Positions 21,501-29,963 of a DNA stretch of 64,000 nt are shown here, piece by piece. Location of the stretch: NCBI RefSeq assembly GCF_039614725.1, contig NZ_CP154859.1:682001-746000 (forward strand). The letters run 5' to 3'. Made by a program: the position numbers and the translations under genes. The notes under the pieces are model-generated. The model had not been told where the DNA came from. It saw nothing but the letters and a program-made list of their open reading frames with translations, and made no database searches. Origin of the DNA: Thauera sp. JM12B12. GTDB taxonomy: Bacteria; Pseudomonadota; Gammaproteobacteria; Burkholderiales; Rhodocyclaceae. Position 1 is the stretch's first letter. Each line of letters opens with the position of its first letter.

Positions 21501-21886
21501 GTTTCGAGTGGTCGCAATGGCGGGCGCTGCTGCGTCCGGGTGATCTCGTCATGGTCGCGCTCGGCCTGCTGGTGTGCGCCCAGGCGGTGTGGACCCTGTG
21601 GCGGGGTGGCGAGCCCGATGGCGCGATCGTCCGGGCCGGCGGGCGGGTGGTGGCGGAGGTGGATCTTGCGCGCGCGCGCACGATCGAGGTGCCCGGGCCG
21701 CTCGGCGTCACCGTGATCGAGGTCCAGCCCGGCCGTGCGCGCGTCGCATCCGATCCCGGCCCGCGCCAATACTGCGTGCGCCAGGGCTGGCTCACGCAGG
21801 CGGGCGCGGTGGCGATCTGTGCGCCCAACGAAGTCAGCCTCAGCCTCAGCGGTCGCGCCGCGGACTATGACTCCCTCAACTATTGA
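21497..21886 (+). CDS. NusG domain II-containing membrane-anchored protein
   Basis: 129 residues: a short cytoplasmic N-terminus, one membrane helix (about 19-38, [17 protein letters not shown]), then a small beta domain of the NusG-II type ([47 protein letters not shown]). The family is uncharacterised and often neighbours a Gx transporter gene, as here. It starts with GTG overlapping the rapZ stop (GTGA) and itself overlaps the next gene by 20 bp. Confidence 0.85.
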   Translation: MSFEWSQWRALLRPGDLVMVALGLLVCAQAVWTLWRGGEPDGAIVRAGGRVVAEVDLARARTIEVPGPLGVTVIEVQPGRARVASDPGPRQYCVRQGWLTQAGAVAICAPNEVSLSLSGRAADYDSLNY

Positions 21887-22415
21887 ACTGACGCCCACCG
21901 CGGAGGACCGCCGCATTGCCCGCCACGCTGCGGCGGCGATCGTGCTGACGGTGGCCGAGGCGGCGATTCCGCTGCCGCTGCCCGGTGTCAAGCCCGGGCT
22001 GGCGAACATCGTGACCCTGGTGGTGCTGGCGCGCTGGGGCTGGCGCGAGGCGGTGTGGGTGTCGCTGCTGCGCGTGCTGGCGGGCAGTCTGCTGCTCGGC
22101 CAGTTCTTCGCACCCGGTTTCTTTCTCAGCCTGTCCGGCGCGCTCGCCAGCCTGGTCGTGCTCGGCTTCGCGATGCACCTGCCGAGGCGCTGGTTCGGGC
22201 CGGTCAGCCACAGCATCCTGGCCGCCTTCGCCCACATCGGTGCGCAGCTGGTGGTGGCCCGGCTATGGCTGGTGCCGCACGATGGCGTGTTCTATCTGTT
22301 GCCGGTGTTTGCGTTGGCGGCGGTGGTGTTCGGGCTGGTCAACGGTCTGGTCGCCGCCCGCCTGCTGGCCGAGCTGCCCTCGCCGCCGGGCGGGGCAAAG
22401 GCGCCGGAACGCTGA
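21867..22415 (+). CDS. Gx transporter family membrane protein
   Basis: 182 residues, about five hydrophobic helices, with VAEAAIPLPLPGVKPGLANIVTLV and LLRVLAGSLLLGQFFAPGFFLSLSGA, the pattern of the family once called heptaprenyl diphosphate synthase component I. The family is thought to be an integral membrane substrate-binding (S-component-like) transporter. The substrate is unknown. The ATG at 21867 lies inside the previous gene, so the two are coupled. Confidence 0.85.
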   Translation: MTPSTIELTPTAEDRRIARHAAAAIVLTVAEAAIPLPLPGVKPGLANIVTLVVLARWGWREAVWVSLLRVLAGSLLLGQFFAPGFFLSLSGALASLVVLGFAMHLPRRWFGPVSHSILAAFAHIGAQLVVARLWLVPHDGVFYLLPVFALAAVVFGLVNGLVAARLLAELPSPPGGAKAPER

Positions 22416-22482
22416 GCGACCGTCGCCGTCCAATCTGGCACGGCGGGCGGTTCGAACTGCCCGCGCGACCTCGGGAGGACAC

Positions 22483-22686
22483 ATGCGCGGACGTTGGTGG
22501 CGGTGGCTGAGCGCCGTGCTCGCGGTCATCTGCGGCCTGGCCTTTGGCTGGGTGGCGGGAACGGGGCTGGTGCAGGCGGCGCCGACGGTGGTCGGCACCG
22601 CCGGCGCGACGCACGTTCAGCTGCGGTGCTGCGCGAACCAGTCCAGCAGCCGCTTCCAGCCATCCTCGGCCTCCGCCTTGCGGTAG
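22483..22686 (+). CDS. Possible small exported protein
   Basis: 67 residues following a strong ribosome site (GGGAGGAC). The N-terminus ([26 protein letters not shown]) is a good signal or anchor sequence. The rest is Ser/Ala/Cys-rich, and its last 70 bp overlap the 3' end of the convergent dienelactone hydrolase gene. It could be a real small gene behind the Gx transporter or a remnant. No family is recognised. Confidence 0.35.
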   Translation: MRGRWWRWLSAVLAVICGLAFGWVAGTGLVQAAPTVVGTAGATHVQLRCCANQSSSRFQPSSASALR

Positions 22687-23501
22687 CTCGGCCGGTAGTC
22701 GGCATGGAAGGCGTGCGGCGCATCGGGATAGACGTGGATGGTACTGGCGCTGCCGGCGCTCTTGAGCGCATCGCCCATCATCTCCACGTCGGCGAGCGGT
22801 ATGCCCTGATCCTGGCCGCCGTAGAGACCGAGCACCGGCGCGTGCAGTGCCGCGGCCACGTCGATCGGGTGCTTCGGGGTGAGCTCGGAGGGGGTGCCAT
22901 CCAGACGGCCGTACCAGGCCACGCCGCACTTCACCTTCGGGTTGTGCGCGGCGTACAGCCAGGTGATGCGCCCCCCCCAGCAGAACCCGGTGACCGCCAG
23001 CCAGTCGGGGGCGCCGCCCTGGTTTGCCGACCACGCCGCGCAGGCGTCGAGGTCCGCCATGACTTGGGCGTCCGGCACCTTGGAAACGATCGCCTGGAGG
23101 ATCTCGCCGACGTTGTCGATGGTGCGCGGGTCACCCTGGCGGAAGAAGAGCTCGGGCGCGATCGCCAGATAACCCTGATGGGCAAGGCGGCGGCAGACAT
23201 CCCGGATGTGTTCGTGCACACCGAAGATCTCCTGCACCACCAGCACCACCGGCAGTCTGGAGCCGCTTGCGGGACGGGCGTAATAGACCGGCAGGGCGCC
23301 GCCCTCTACCGCCACGGTGGCTTCTCCGGCACGCAGTCCGGCGCTGTCGGTGGCGATCACCGTGCTCGCGTGCACCGGCTGCACGGCGAGCGCGAATCCG
23401 GCGGCGGCGAGGGTCGTGACGAAGCCGCGGCGATCGAGGCGCGCGGCGGGCAGCAGGCTGTCGAACTGTTGGCGATCGGTGGCCGTTTCCATGGTCTTCA
23501 T
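22617..23501 (-). CDS. Dienelactone hydrolase family protein, Tat-exported
   Basis: 294 residues of the alpha/beta-hydrolase DLH type with nucleophile Cys in TGFCWGG, Asp in YGGQDQGIP and His in PDAPHAFH. The N-terminal segment [23 protein letters not shown] is a twin-arginine-like signal followed by a hydrophobic run, so the enzyme should act in the periplasm. The start at 23501 is set by AGAGGAGATC upstream. Natural substrates are probably lactones or esters. Real dienelactone activity is not shown by the sequence. Confidence 0.9.
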   Translation of the reverse strand: MKTMETATDRQQFDSLLPAARLDRRGFVTTLAAAGFALAVQPVHASTVIATDSAGLRAGEATVAVEGGALPVYYARPASGSRLPVVLVVQEIFGVHEHIRDVCRRLAHQGYLAIAPELFFRQGDPRTIDNVGEILQAIVSKVPDAQVMADLDACAAWSANQGGAPDWLAVTGFCWGGRITWLYAAHNPKVKCGVAWYGRLDGTPSELTPKHPIDVAAALHAPVLGLYGGQDQGIPLADVEMMGDALKSAGSASTIHVYPDAPHAFHADYRPSYRKAEAEDGWKRLLDWFAQHRS

Positions 23502-23815
23502 GCGTCTGATCTCCTCTGGTCTCTGGTCGGTGTGGAGCCGCGGTGGCGCGCTCACCGCTGCCGGGTCATGGGCGCGGCGGCGTTGCCCTCATCGCTGCAG
23601 CCTCATGATGACCGCCTTTCGTTCCAGGGCGTTCCATGCGAGGCGCGATAAAGTAACATCGGTCCCCTGAGAACTCCCCACTCTGGGTCAGTGATGTTTC
23701 CCGCGTTCGTTCCCTCTCTCCCGTCCGCCTCGCGCGCGAGCTCGTATGCACCCGACGCCCGGGTGCTGCGCCGGAAACCCGCTGCCGATCACGAACCCGG
23801 CAAGGGGGTGCAGCG
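23502..23815. other. 314-bp divergent spacer
   Basis: Between the dienelactone hydrolase and the GGDEF-EAL gene. It contains the ribosome site for the former and GATAAAGTAACAT around 23648, which resembles a promoter -10 region. No strong hairpin, repeat or small gene was seen. Confidence 0.5.
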
Positions 23816-26401
23816 ATGAGCGCGCGCGACCGCGCCCAGCTGCGCATGACGAACGAGCGCCTCGAGCGGCTGCTGGCCACCGGCCCCACCGTGCTCTACA
23901 GCCTGCACCAGGTCGACGGGGCGCTGCAGGCAACGTGGGTCAGCGACAACATCGAGCGCCTGACCGGTTACCGGGCCGCCGAGGCGATGACGCCCGGATG
24001 GTGGGCGGACCACCTCGATCCGTCGACGCGAACGGACGTGATCAGGCGCGCCCGACGACTGATCGCGGACGGGCGGCTCTGTTACGAGTATCGCTTCCGG
24101 TGCCGGGACGGGCGCATGATCTGGGTGCGCGACGACATGCGGGTGTTGCCGCAGCAGGAGGGGGAGGCGCTCGAGGTCGCCGGGAGCTGGACGGACATCA
24201 CCACCGAGCGCCGGACCGAGGAGCTGCGGGCGGCGCGTGCCGCCGTGCTCGACGGCGTGGTCGCGAGCCAGCCGCTGGCGGCGATCCTCGACATGATCGC
24301 CGGCAGGCTGGAGGCGCTGATTCCCGAGATGCGCGTTTCGGTGCTGCTGCTCGACGCGCGCAGCAGGCGGCTTCATGTCGGCGCCGCCCCTCGTCTGCCG
24401 GACTTCTACAACGCTGCGGTGGAAGGGCTGGAGATCGGCGAAGGGCGCGGCTCCTGCGGCACGGCGGCGTTTCGCGGCGAGCGGGTGATCGTCGCGGACA
24501 TCGCCCGGCACCCCTACTGGCGAGGTTTCCGGGCCGTGGCCGAGCGCGCCGGGGTGCGCGCTTGCTGGTCCATGCCGTTCAAGGACACTGCCGGACAGGT
24601 GCTCGGCACCTTCGCCACCTATTACGACACGCCGCGCACGCCCGCCCAGGACGAGCTCGATCTGGTCGAGGAGTTCGCCCGCATCACCGGCCTCGCGGTG
24701 CAGAAGGTGCGCGCAGAGGCGGCCCTGCGCCAGTCTTCGGCGGTGTTCGAGAGCACGCGCGATGGGGTGGTGATCACCACGCTCGAGCCGCGCATCGTCG
24801 CGGTCAACCCGGCCTACACCGAGATCACCGGTTACAGCGCGGAGGAGGCGATCGGCCGCAACCCCAGCCTGCTGCGCTCCGGCCGGCACGACCGCGCCTT
24901 CTACCAGGCGATGTGGGCGAGCCTGCGGCAGGTCGGCTACTGGCAGGGCGAGGTCTGGAACAGGCGGGCGAACGGCGAGGTGTATCCGCAATGGCTGACG
25001 CTGAGCACCGTGCGCGACGAGGCCGGCGAGCCCAGCCACTATGTCGGCGTGTTCACCGATCTCACCCAGCTCAAGCGCTCGGAGCAACAGCTCGAACATC
25101 TGACCCATTACGATCCGCTCACCGACCTGCCCAACCGCTTGCTGGTGCAGTCGCGGCTGGAACACGCGATCGACCAGGCGCGTCGGCATCGCGGCAGGCT
25201 CGGTGTGCTGTTCGTCGACCTAGACCGCTTCAAGAACGTGAACGACAGCCTCGGACATCCGGCCGGGGATGCGCTCATTCAGGCCGTGGCCGGCCGCCTG
25301 CGCGCGGGCCTGCGCGTGGAGGACACCCTGGCCCGCCTCGGCGGTGACGAGTTCCTCGTCGTCATCGAGGATCTGGAGTCGGCCGACGAGGCTGCGAGCG
25401 TCGCCCGCAAGCTCACGGAGCTGGTACAGCAGCCCTTCCGCGTGGCCGGCGACCGCGAGGTCATCGTCAGCGCGAGCGTGGGCATCAGCCTGTATCCGGA
25501 CGACGGCGCCAGCGCCACCGACCTCATCCAGTATGCCGACGCGGCGCTCTATCAGGCCAAGGCGGAGGGGCGCAACAGCTTCTGCTTCTATGCGAGCGAG
25601 CTCACCGCTGCGGTGAGCGAGCGCATGGAGATGGAGATGGGCTTGCGGCGTGCGCTCGAGCGCGGCGAGCTGCGCATCCACTACCAGCCGCTGGTGAGCC
25701 TGAAGGGCGGGCGGGTCGGCGCCGAGGCGCTGCTGCGCTGGCAGCCGCCGGGGGAAGCGCTGGTACGGCCGGATCGCTTCATTCCCCTCGCCGAGGAGAC
25801 CGGACTCATCGTCCCGATCGGCGGCTGGGTACTGCGCGAGGCTTGCCGCCAGGCGCGGGCGTGGCTGGATGCCGGCCTGGACTTCGGTGGTGTCGCGGTG
25901 AATCTGTCGGTGCGTCAGTTCCGCGCCCGCGACCTGGTGAGCCTGGTCGCTGAGGTACTGCGCGAAACGGGCTTGCCGGCGGCGCGTCTGCAGCTCGAGA
26001 TCACCGAGTCGGCGCTGATGGACGAGGTCGAGCAGGCGGTCGACACACTCCACCACTTGTATGCGCTGGGCGTCACCCTCGCGGTGGACGATTTCGGCAC
26101 TGGCTATTCGTCGCTTGCCTACCTGAAGCGGTTTCCGATCGGCACGCTGAAGGTCGACCAGAGTTTCGTGCGTGGCATCGCCGTCGACGAGAGTGATCGC
26201 GCGATCGTGGTGGCGACCATCGCCATGGCGCGCGGGCTCGGCTTTTCGACCACGGCCGAAGGCGTCGAGACCGAAGCGCAGCTGGCGATCCTGCGCACGC
26301 TCGGCTGCGACGCCTATCAGGGCTTCCTGTTCAGCCGTCCGCTCGAGGCTGCCGAGTTCGCCCGCCTGCCGTGCTTCGGCAGCGCGGGCGCGATGCGCTG
26401 A
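23816..26401 (+). CDS. PAS-GAF-PAS-GGDEF-EAL cyclic-di-GMP turnover protein
   Basis: 861 cytoplasmic residues. Order: PAS (about 15-130), GAF (about 145-300), PAS (about 305-420), GGDEF (about 430-595) and EAL (about 610-850). The cyclase signature RLGGDEF near residue 508 is intact and is preceded by the product-inhibition site RVED at the normal five-residue distance. The phosphodiesterase part keeps the AEALLRW, ITESALM, DDFGTGYSS, KVDQSFV and EGVET motifs. It can therefore in principle both make and break c-di-GMP, tuned by ligands of the PAS/GAF domains. There are no membrane segments. Its stop is only 3 bp from the convergent IF-1 gene. Confidence 0.94.
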   Translation: MSARDRAQLRMTNERLERLLATGPTVLYSLHQVDGALQATWVSDNIERLTGYRAAEAMTPGWWADHLDPSTRTDVIRRARRLIADGRLCYEYRFRCRDGRMIWVRDDMRVLPQQEGEALEVAGSWTDITTERRTEELRAARAAVLDGVVASQPLAAILDMIAGRLEALIPEMRVSVLLLDARSRRLHVGAAPRLPDFYNAAVEGLEIGEGRGSCGTAAFRGERVIVADIARHPYWRGFRAVAERAGVRACWSMPFKDTAGQVLGTFATYYDTPRTPAQDELDLVEEFARITGLAVQKVRAEAALRQSSAVFESTRDGVVITTLEPRIVAVNPAYTEITGYSAEEAIGRNPSLLRSGRHDRAFYQAMWASLRQVGYWQGEVWNRRANGEVYPQWLTLSTVRDEAGEPSHYVGVFTDLTQLKRSEQQLEHLTHYDPLTDLPNRLLVQSRLEHAIDQARRHRGRLGVLFVDLDRFKNVNDSLGHPAGDALIQAVAGRLRAGLRVEDTLARLGGDEFLVVIEDLESADEAASVARKLTELVQQPFRVAGDREVIVSASVGISLYPDDGASATDLIQYADAALYQAKAEGRNSFCFYASELTAAVSERMEMEMGLRRALERGELRIHYQPLVSLKGGRVGAEALLRWQPPGEALVRPDRFIPLAEETGLIVPIGGWVLREACRQARAWLDAGLDFGGVAVNLSVRQFRARDLVSLVAEVLRETGLPAARLQLEITESALMDEVEQAVDTLHHLYALGVTLAVDDFGTGYSSLAYLKRFPIGTLKVDQSFVRGIAVDESDRAIVVATIAMARGLGFSTTAEGVETEAQLAILRTLGCDAYQGFLFSRPLEAAEFARLPCFGSAGAMR

Positions 26402-26404
26402 GCT

Positions 26405-26668
26405 TCAGCGGCGGGACTGGGGCGCTGCGCTGGCGCCGGCCGCGCGGCCGGGCAGATGACGGAAAGTGATGCGGCCTTTGCTCAGATCATAGGGCGACAT
26501 CTCGAGGGAGACGCTGTCGCCGGCAATGATGCGGATGTGGTGCTTGCGCATCTTGCCGCCGGAATAGGCGATGAGGTTGTGGCCGTTGTCCAGTGTCACG
26601 CGGTAGCGGCCGTCGGGCAGCACCTCGGTGACGGATCCATGCATTTCGATGAGTTCTTCCTTGGCCAT
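26405..26668 (-). CDS. infA: Translation initiation factor IF-1 (second-type copy)
   Basis: 87 residues. Residues 1-72 form the IF-1 S1/OB domain ([53 protein letters not shown] in pieces, ending GRITFRH). About 15 extra Ala/Arg/Ser-rich residues follow. It is isolated from ribosomal-protein genes, which fits the second IF-1 copy known in many betaproteobacteria. CAAGGAGC upstream sets the start at 26668. The tail is an addition compared with the usual 72-residue form. Confidence 0.93.
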   Translation of the reverse strand: MAKEELIEMHGSVTEVLPDGRYRVTLDNGHNLIAYSGGKMRKHHIRIIAGDSVSLEMSPYDLSKGRITFRHLPGRAAGASAAPQSRR

Positions 26669-27088
26669 GTTCGGGCTCCTTGTCGTTGTGCCGGTGCCGG
26701 GGATGCGCGCCACCGGTCGGACTCGCTCCGCCGCGGGCGAGTCGAGATTGGCTGTTGCCGTGCGGTGGCGCGGCATGGGCCGGGTGGGGGCGGCGCGTGA
26801 TCGGCGGGCCGGTCAGGGCTGTTGCATGCCTGCGGGCGAACGCAGGGCACGAGCAGCGAGGGCGAGTGGGTGGAGCGTACGCGGGTCGCTCGGGATCGCT
26901 GCGGGAAAGAGTGATGTCGCCGCGCGTGCTGCGCGGGGGTCCGGATTGAACGCGTACATTCGGATCCGATTTGAACGACACCCGAAACTATACCCGATTC
27001 GGCATTCCGGGTCCATGCGTGCATTCGTCCACGGCGGGCGAGCATTCTTCGCGAAGTGAAGACGACGGCATCGGTACAATTGCGGGCC
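26669..27088. other. 420-bp divergent spacer
   Basis: Between IF-1 and the substrate-binding lipoprotein. The right half (26940-27080) is less GC-rich. It contains TTGAAC twice, 25 bp apart (26946 and 26971), and CTATAC at 26988-26993 and TACAAT at 27075-27080, which look like promoter elements. No gene, repeat array or terminator was recognised. Confidence 0.5.
27075..27088 (+). promoter_or_regulatory. TACAAT -10 element next to the lipoprotein start
   Basis: TACAAT at 27075-27080 lies only 8 nt before the ATG at 27089 and no ribosome site is seen. If used, the transcript would begin at or very near the start codon (leaderless). Confidence 0.35.
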
Positions 27089-28060
27089 ATGCAACGTCGT
27101 GCTTTCTTACTGCGACTCGCGGCACTCGCTGCGGGGGCGGCCGGTGCGGGCAGTGGCTGCGACCCTGACGTACCACTTGCCGTCGGCATTCATCCCTGGC
27201 CGGGCTACGAACCGTTCTACATCGCGCGCGCCTTCGGCTGGCTGCCCGACTACGTGCGCCTGCGCGAAGGCGGGACTGCAAGCGATTCGGTCGCGGCGAT
27301 GAAGGCCGGCGAACTCGATGCCGCTGCGCTGACGCTCGACGAGGTGCTCGCGGTGCGGGCGAGCGGCCTGGCCCTGACCGTGGTGCTGGTGTTCGACGTC
27401 TCGGTCGGTGCCGACGCGGTGATGGCTCGGCGCGACATCGAGCAGCCTGCCGACGTCGCCGGGCGACCAATCGCGGTCGAGCGCGGCGCTGTGGGCGAAC
27501 TGGTGCTCGACAAGCTGCTGGCGGCCGCCGGCCTGACCGAGGCGGATGTCACCGTGCTCGACATCGCGCCCGATGATCAGCTCGAGGCGTGGCGACGGGG
27601 CGAGATCGACGTCGCGATCGGCTATGAGCCGGTCACCCGGCTGCTCGAACGCGAGGGCGCGCGCCGCCTGTTCGACAGCCGGCAGTTTCCGGGCGTGATC
27701 TTCGATGTGCTCGCAGTTCGCAGCGACCGCCTGTCCGTTCGACGCAGCCAGCTCGATGCGCTGTTGAGCGCGCATTTTCGCGCCCTCGACCACCTGCGCG
27801 TGAACCGGGACGACGCCCTGCGCCGCATTGCGGCCTGGCGGGGTCTCAGCCTGGAAGAGACCGAGCGCAGCTTTGCCGGCCTCAATCTGCCGGATCTTGC
27901 CGGCAACCGCGCCTACCTCGACGTCACGGGGGCGCGCGGCATCCTCAAGAGCGCGCGCGAGCTCAATGTGCTGATGCTGCGTGCCGGGCGCCTGTCCGTG
28001 GCCGACGACCTGATCGGTCTGATCGACCCGAGCTGCCTGCCGCGCAACGGGAGCGCGTGA
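27089..28060 (+). CDS. ABC-type substrate-binding lipoprotein (NMT1/SsuA-like), orphan
   Basis: 323 residues. The signal peptide (MQRRAFLLRLAALAAGAAGAGS) ends in a lipobox with Cys24, so the protein is a lipoprotein. The mature part is a type II periplasmic binding fold of the nitrate/sulfonate/thiamine-precursor (NMT1) type (VGIHPWPGYEPFYIARAFGWLP, GELDAAALTLDEVLAVRASG, IAPDDQLEAWRRGEIDVAIGYEP). No permease or ATPase gene is nearby. Instead its stop overlaps the start of a diguanylate cyclase with its own binding-protein-like sensor, suggesting ligand input to c-di-GMP signalling. The start at 27089 was chosen over a GTG at 27056 to fit the signal peptide. Confidence 0.87.
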   Translation: MQRRAFLLRLAALAAGAAGAGSGCDPDVPLAVGIHPWPGYEPFYIARAFGWLPDYVRLREGGTASDSVAAMKAGELDAAALTLDEVLAVRASGLALTVVLVFDVSVGADAVMARRDIEQPADVAGRPIAVERGAVGELVLDKLLAAAGLTEADVTVLDIAPDDQLEAWRRGEIDVAIGYEPVTRLLEREGARRLFDSRQFPGVIFDVLAVRSDRLSVRRSQLDALLSAHFRALDHLRVNRDDALRRIAAWRGLSLEETERSFAGLNLPDLAGNRAYLDVTGARGILKSARELNVLMLRAGRLSVADDLIGLIDPSCLPRNGSA

Positions 28061-29685
28061 TGATCGCGTTGCTGCGGCGAGCCTTCGTCTGCCTGTTCGT
28101 GCTTGCCTGCTGTCCGGCCTTCGCGCAGGACAAGCTCACCCTCGGCGTGTTCGCCTTTCGGCCGCAGCCGCTCATGCTCGAGCGCTATACGCCGCTCGCC
28201 GATTACCTGTCGGCCAAGCTGGGAGGCGTGCGGGTCGAGCTGCAGGTGCTCGCGCAGGACGAGCTCGAGGAGGCGGTCGCCGCCCGGCGCATCGATCTGC
28301 TGATGACCAATCCGAGTCACTACCTCGAGCTGCGCAGTCATAACAGCCTGTCGGGCGCGCTGGCGACCGTGATCTCCATGGAGAACGGCCAGGCGGTCAC
28401 CAGCCTCGGTGGCTGCATCATCGTGTCCTCCGGTCGTACGGACATCAGCGGGCTGCGCGCGCTCGAGGGCCGGCGGATCGCGATCCCCGGGCCGCGCTAC
28501 CTTGGCGGCTACCAGGCCCAGGCCTACGAACTGAAGCAGGCCGGTGTGCGGGTGCCCGGAGATGTCGATCTGCTCGTCACCGGCAGTCACGAGGCCGTCG
28601 TCGAGGCGGTGCTCGAGGGGCGCGCCGACGCCGGCTTCGTGCGCACCGGGATCATCGAGAGCCTGGTGGCCGAGGGCCGCCTCGATCCGGCGCGGCTGGT
28701 GGTGCTCAACCGCCAGAACCTCGCCGGCTATCCGTATGCGGTGTCGACCCGCCTCTACCCGGAGTGGCCTTTCGTTGCGCTGCCTCATGTCGAGGCGCGC
28801 ATGGTGAGGCGCATCTCCGCGGCCCTGCTCGCGCTCGAGGCCTCCGATCCGGCTGCGCGCGCGGCGGGTATCGCCGGCTTCTCGCCGCCGCTCGACTACC
28901 TTCCGGTCGAGACTCTGGCGCGCGCCCTGCGCCTGCCGCCCTTCGATCATGCGCCGCCGTTCTTATGGCGGGACGTGTGGGCGCGCTACGCCAGTTTCAT
29001 CATTGCGCTCGGCGTGCTGTCGGCGCTGGCAGTAGGGCTGCTGGTCGTGCTGATGCGGCGCAACCGTCAGCTGGCACAGTCGGTCGCCGCGCTCGAGGAC
29101 GCTCAGGAGGCGCTGCGCCACATCGCCTATCACGACCCGCTCACCGGGCTGCCGAACCGGGCGTTGCTGATCGATCGCTTGCGTCAGGACATGGGGCGGG
29201 TGCGGCGCAACACCCAGCGGCTTGCCCTCGCCTATATCGATCTGGACGGATTCAAGGCGGTCAACGACACCCACGGTCACGAGATGGGCGACCGCCTGCT
29301 GGTCGACATCGCCCGCCGGATGCGCGGCGTGCTGCGCGAGGCCGATACCGTCGCGCGCCTGGGCGGGGACGAGTTCGCCGCGATCTTCACCGACCTGCCC
29401 GAGGTCACGCTCAGCCACGGGTTGATCGACCGCCTGCTGGTCGCGATCGCGGCGCCGGTGAGCCTGGATGGGGTCCAGTTGCGGGTGTCGGGCAGCGTGG
29501 GCGTCGCGTATTTTCCGCAAGCGAGCGGGATCGAGCCCGAGCAGTTGCTGCGCCAGGCCGATCATGCGATGTACGAAGCCAAGCAGTCGGGCCGGAATTG
29601 CTGCCGGATCTTCGATGAGCGTGCGCTGCAGGCGGCCGGCGCGGCACCGATGGTGCGCGCCGCGATCGTGCAAGGCGGCGCCTGA
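28060..29685 (+). CDS. Diguanylate cyclase with periplasmic PhnD-like sensor domain
   Basis: 541 residues: signal peptide or first helix (1-22), a phosphonate/phosphite-binding-type periplasmic domain (about 25-280, LTLGVFAFRPQPLMLERYTPLADYLS pattern, GSHEAVVEAVLEGRADAGFVRTG), one membrane helix (about 308-330), a short coiled linker, and a GGDEF domain with RLGGDEF near residue 434 preceded by the inhibition site READ. It should make c-di-GMP in response to a periplasmic ligand. The ATG at 28060 shares one base with the upstream stop (TGATG); a GTG at 28057 is the alternative. It is translationally coupled to the orphan binding protein. Confidence 0.92.
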   Translation: MIALLRRAFVCLFVLACCPAFAQDKLTLGVFAFRPQPLMLERYTPLADYLSAKLGGVRVELQVLAQDELEEAVAARRIDLLMTNPSHYLELRSHNSLSGALATVISMENGQAVTSLGGCIIVSSGRTDISGLRALEGRRIAIPGPRYLGGYQAQAYELKQAGVRVPGDVDLLVTGSHEAVVEAVLEGRADAGFVRTGIIESLVAEGRLDPARLVVLNRQNLAGYPYAVSTRLYPEWPFVALPHVEARMVRRISAALLALEASDPAARAAGIAGFSPPLDYLPVETLARALRLPPFDHAPPFLWRDVWARYASFIIALGVLSALAVGLLVVLMRRNRQLAQSVAALEDAQEALRHIAYHDPLTGLPNRALLIDRLRQDMGRVRRNTQRLALAYIDLDGFKAVNDTHGHEMGDRLLVDIARRMRGVLREADTVARLGGDEFAAIFTDLPEVTLSHGLIDRLLVAIAAPVSLDGVQLRVSGSVGVAYFPQASGIEPEQLLRQADHAMYEAKQSGRNCCRIFDERALQAAGAAPMVRAAIVQGGA

Positions 29686-29722
29686 GGCGCGTTGCCGCGG
29701 CCAGCGGGCGTTGCAGAAACGA

Positions 29723-29752
29723 AAAATGCCCAGTCCGAAGACTGGGCATTTT
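29723..29752 (-). terminator. Bidirectional terminator between the cyclase and tRNA-Lys
   Basis: A 13-bp perfect stem (29723-29735 with 29740-29752) with a CGAA/TTCG tetraloop flanked by A and T runs. On the minus strand it lies 9 nt after the tRNA and ends it. On the plus strand it ends the cyclase operon. Confidence 0.85.
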
Positions 29753-29761
29753 CCTGTGTTT

Positions 29762-29837
29762 TGGTAGGCCGTGCTGGATTCGAACCAGCGACCAACGGAT
29801 TAAAAGTCCGCTGCTCTACCAGCTGAGCTAACGACCC
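29762..29837 (-). tRNA. tRNA-Lys (TTT)
   Basis: A 76-nt cloverleaf including an encoded CCA. The D-arm region is TAGCTCAGCTGGTAGAG, the anticodon loop CTTTTAA gives anticodon UUU, and the T-arm GCTGG-TTCGAAT-CCAGC pairs perfectly. The acceptor stem pairs GGGTCGT with ACGGCCT, so it contains two G-U wobbles (pair 1-72 and pair 4-69) where most bacterial tRNA-Lys have Watson-Crick pairs. Confidence 0.96.
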
Positions 29838-29963
29838 GAAAAACGAGCGCGAATCATAGAGGGCTCACGCTCGTGCGTCAAGCGCCGGATGGCATGCAGC
29901 CGGGCGTGCGCGACCCTGAGCCGGTGTCCTGGAGCCCGAGACGGGTGGGCGCAGCCCGCCCGA

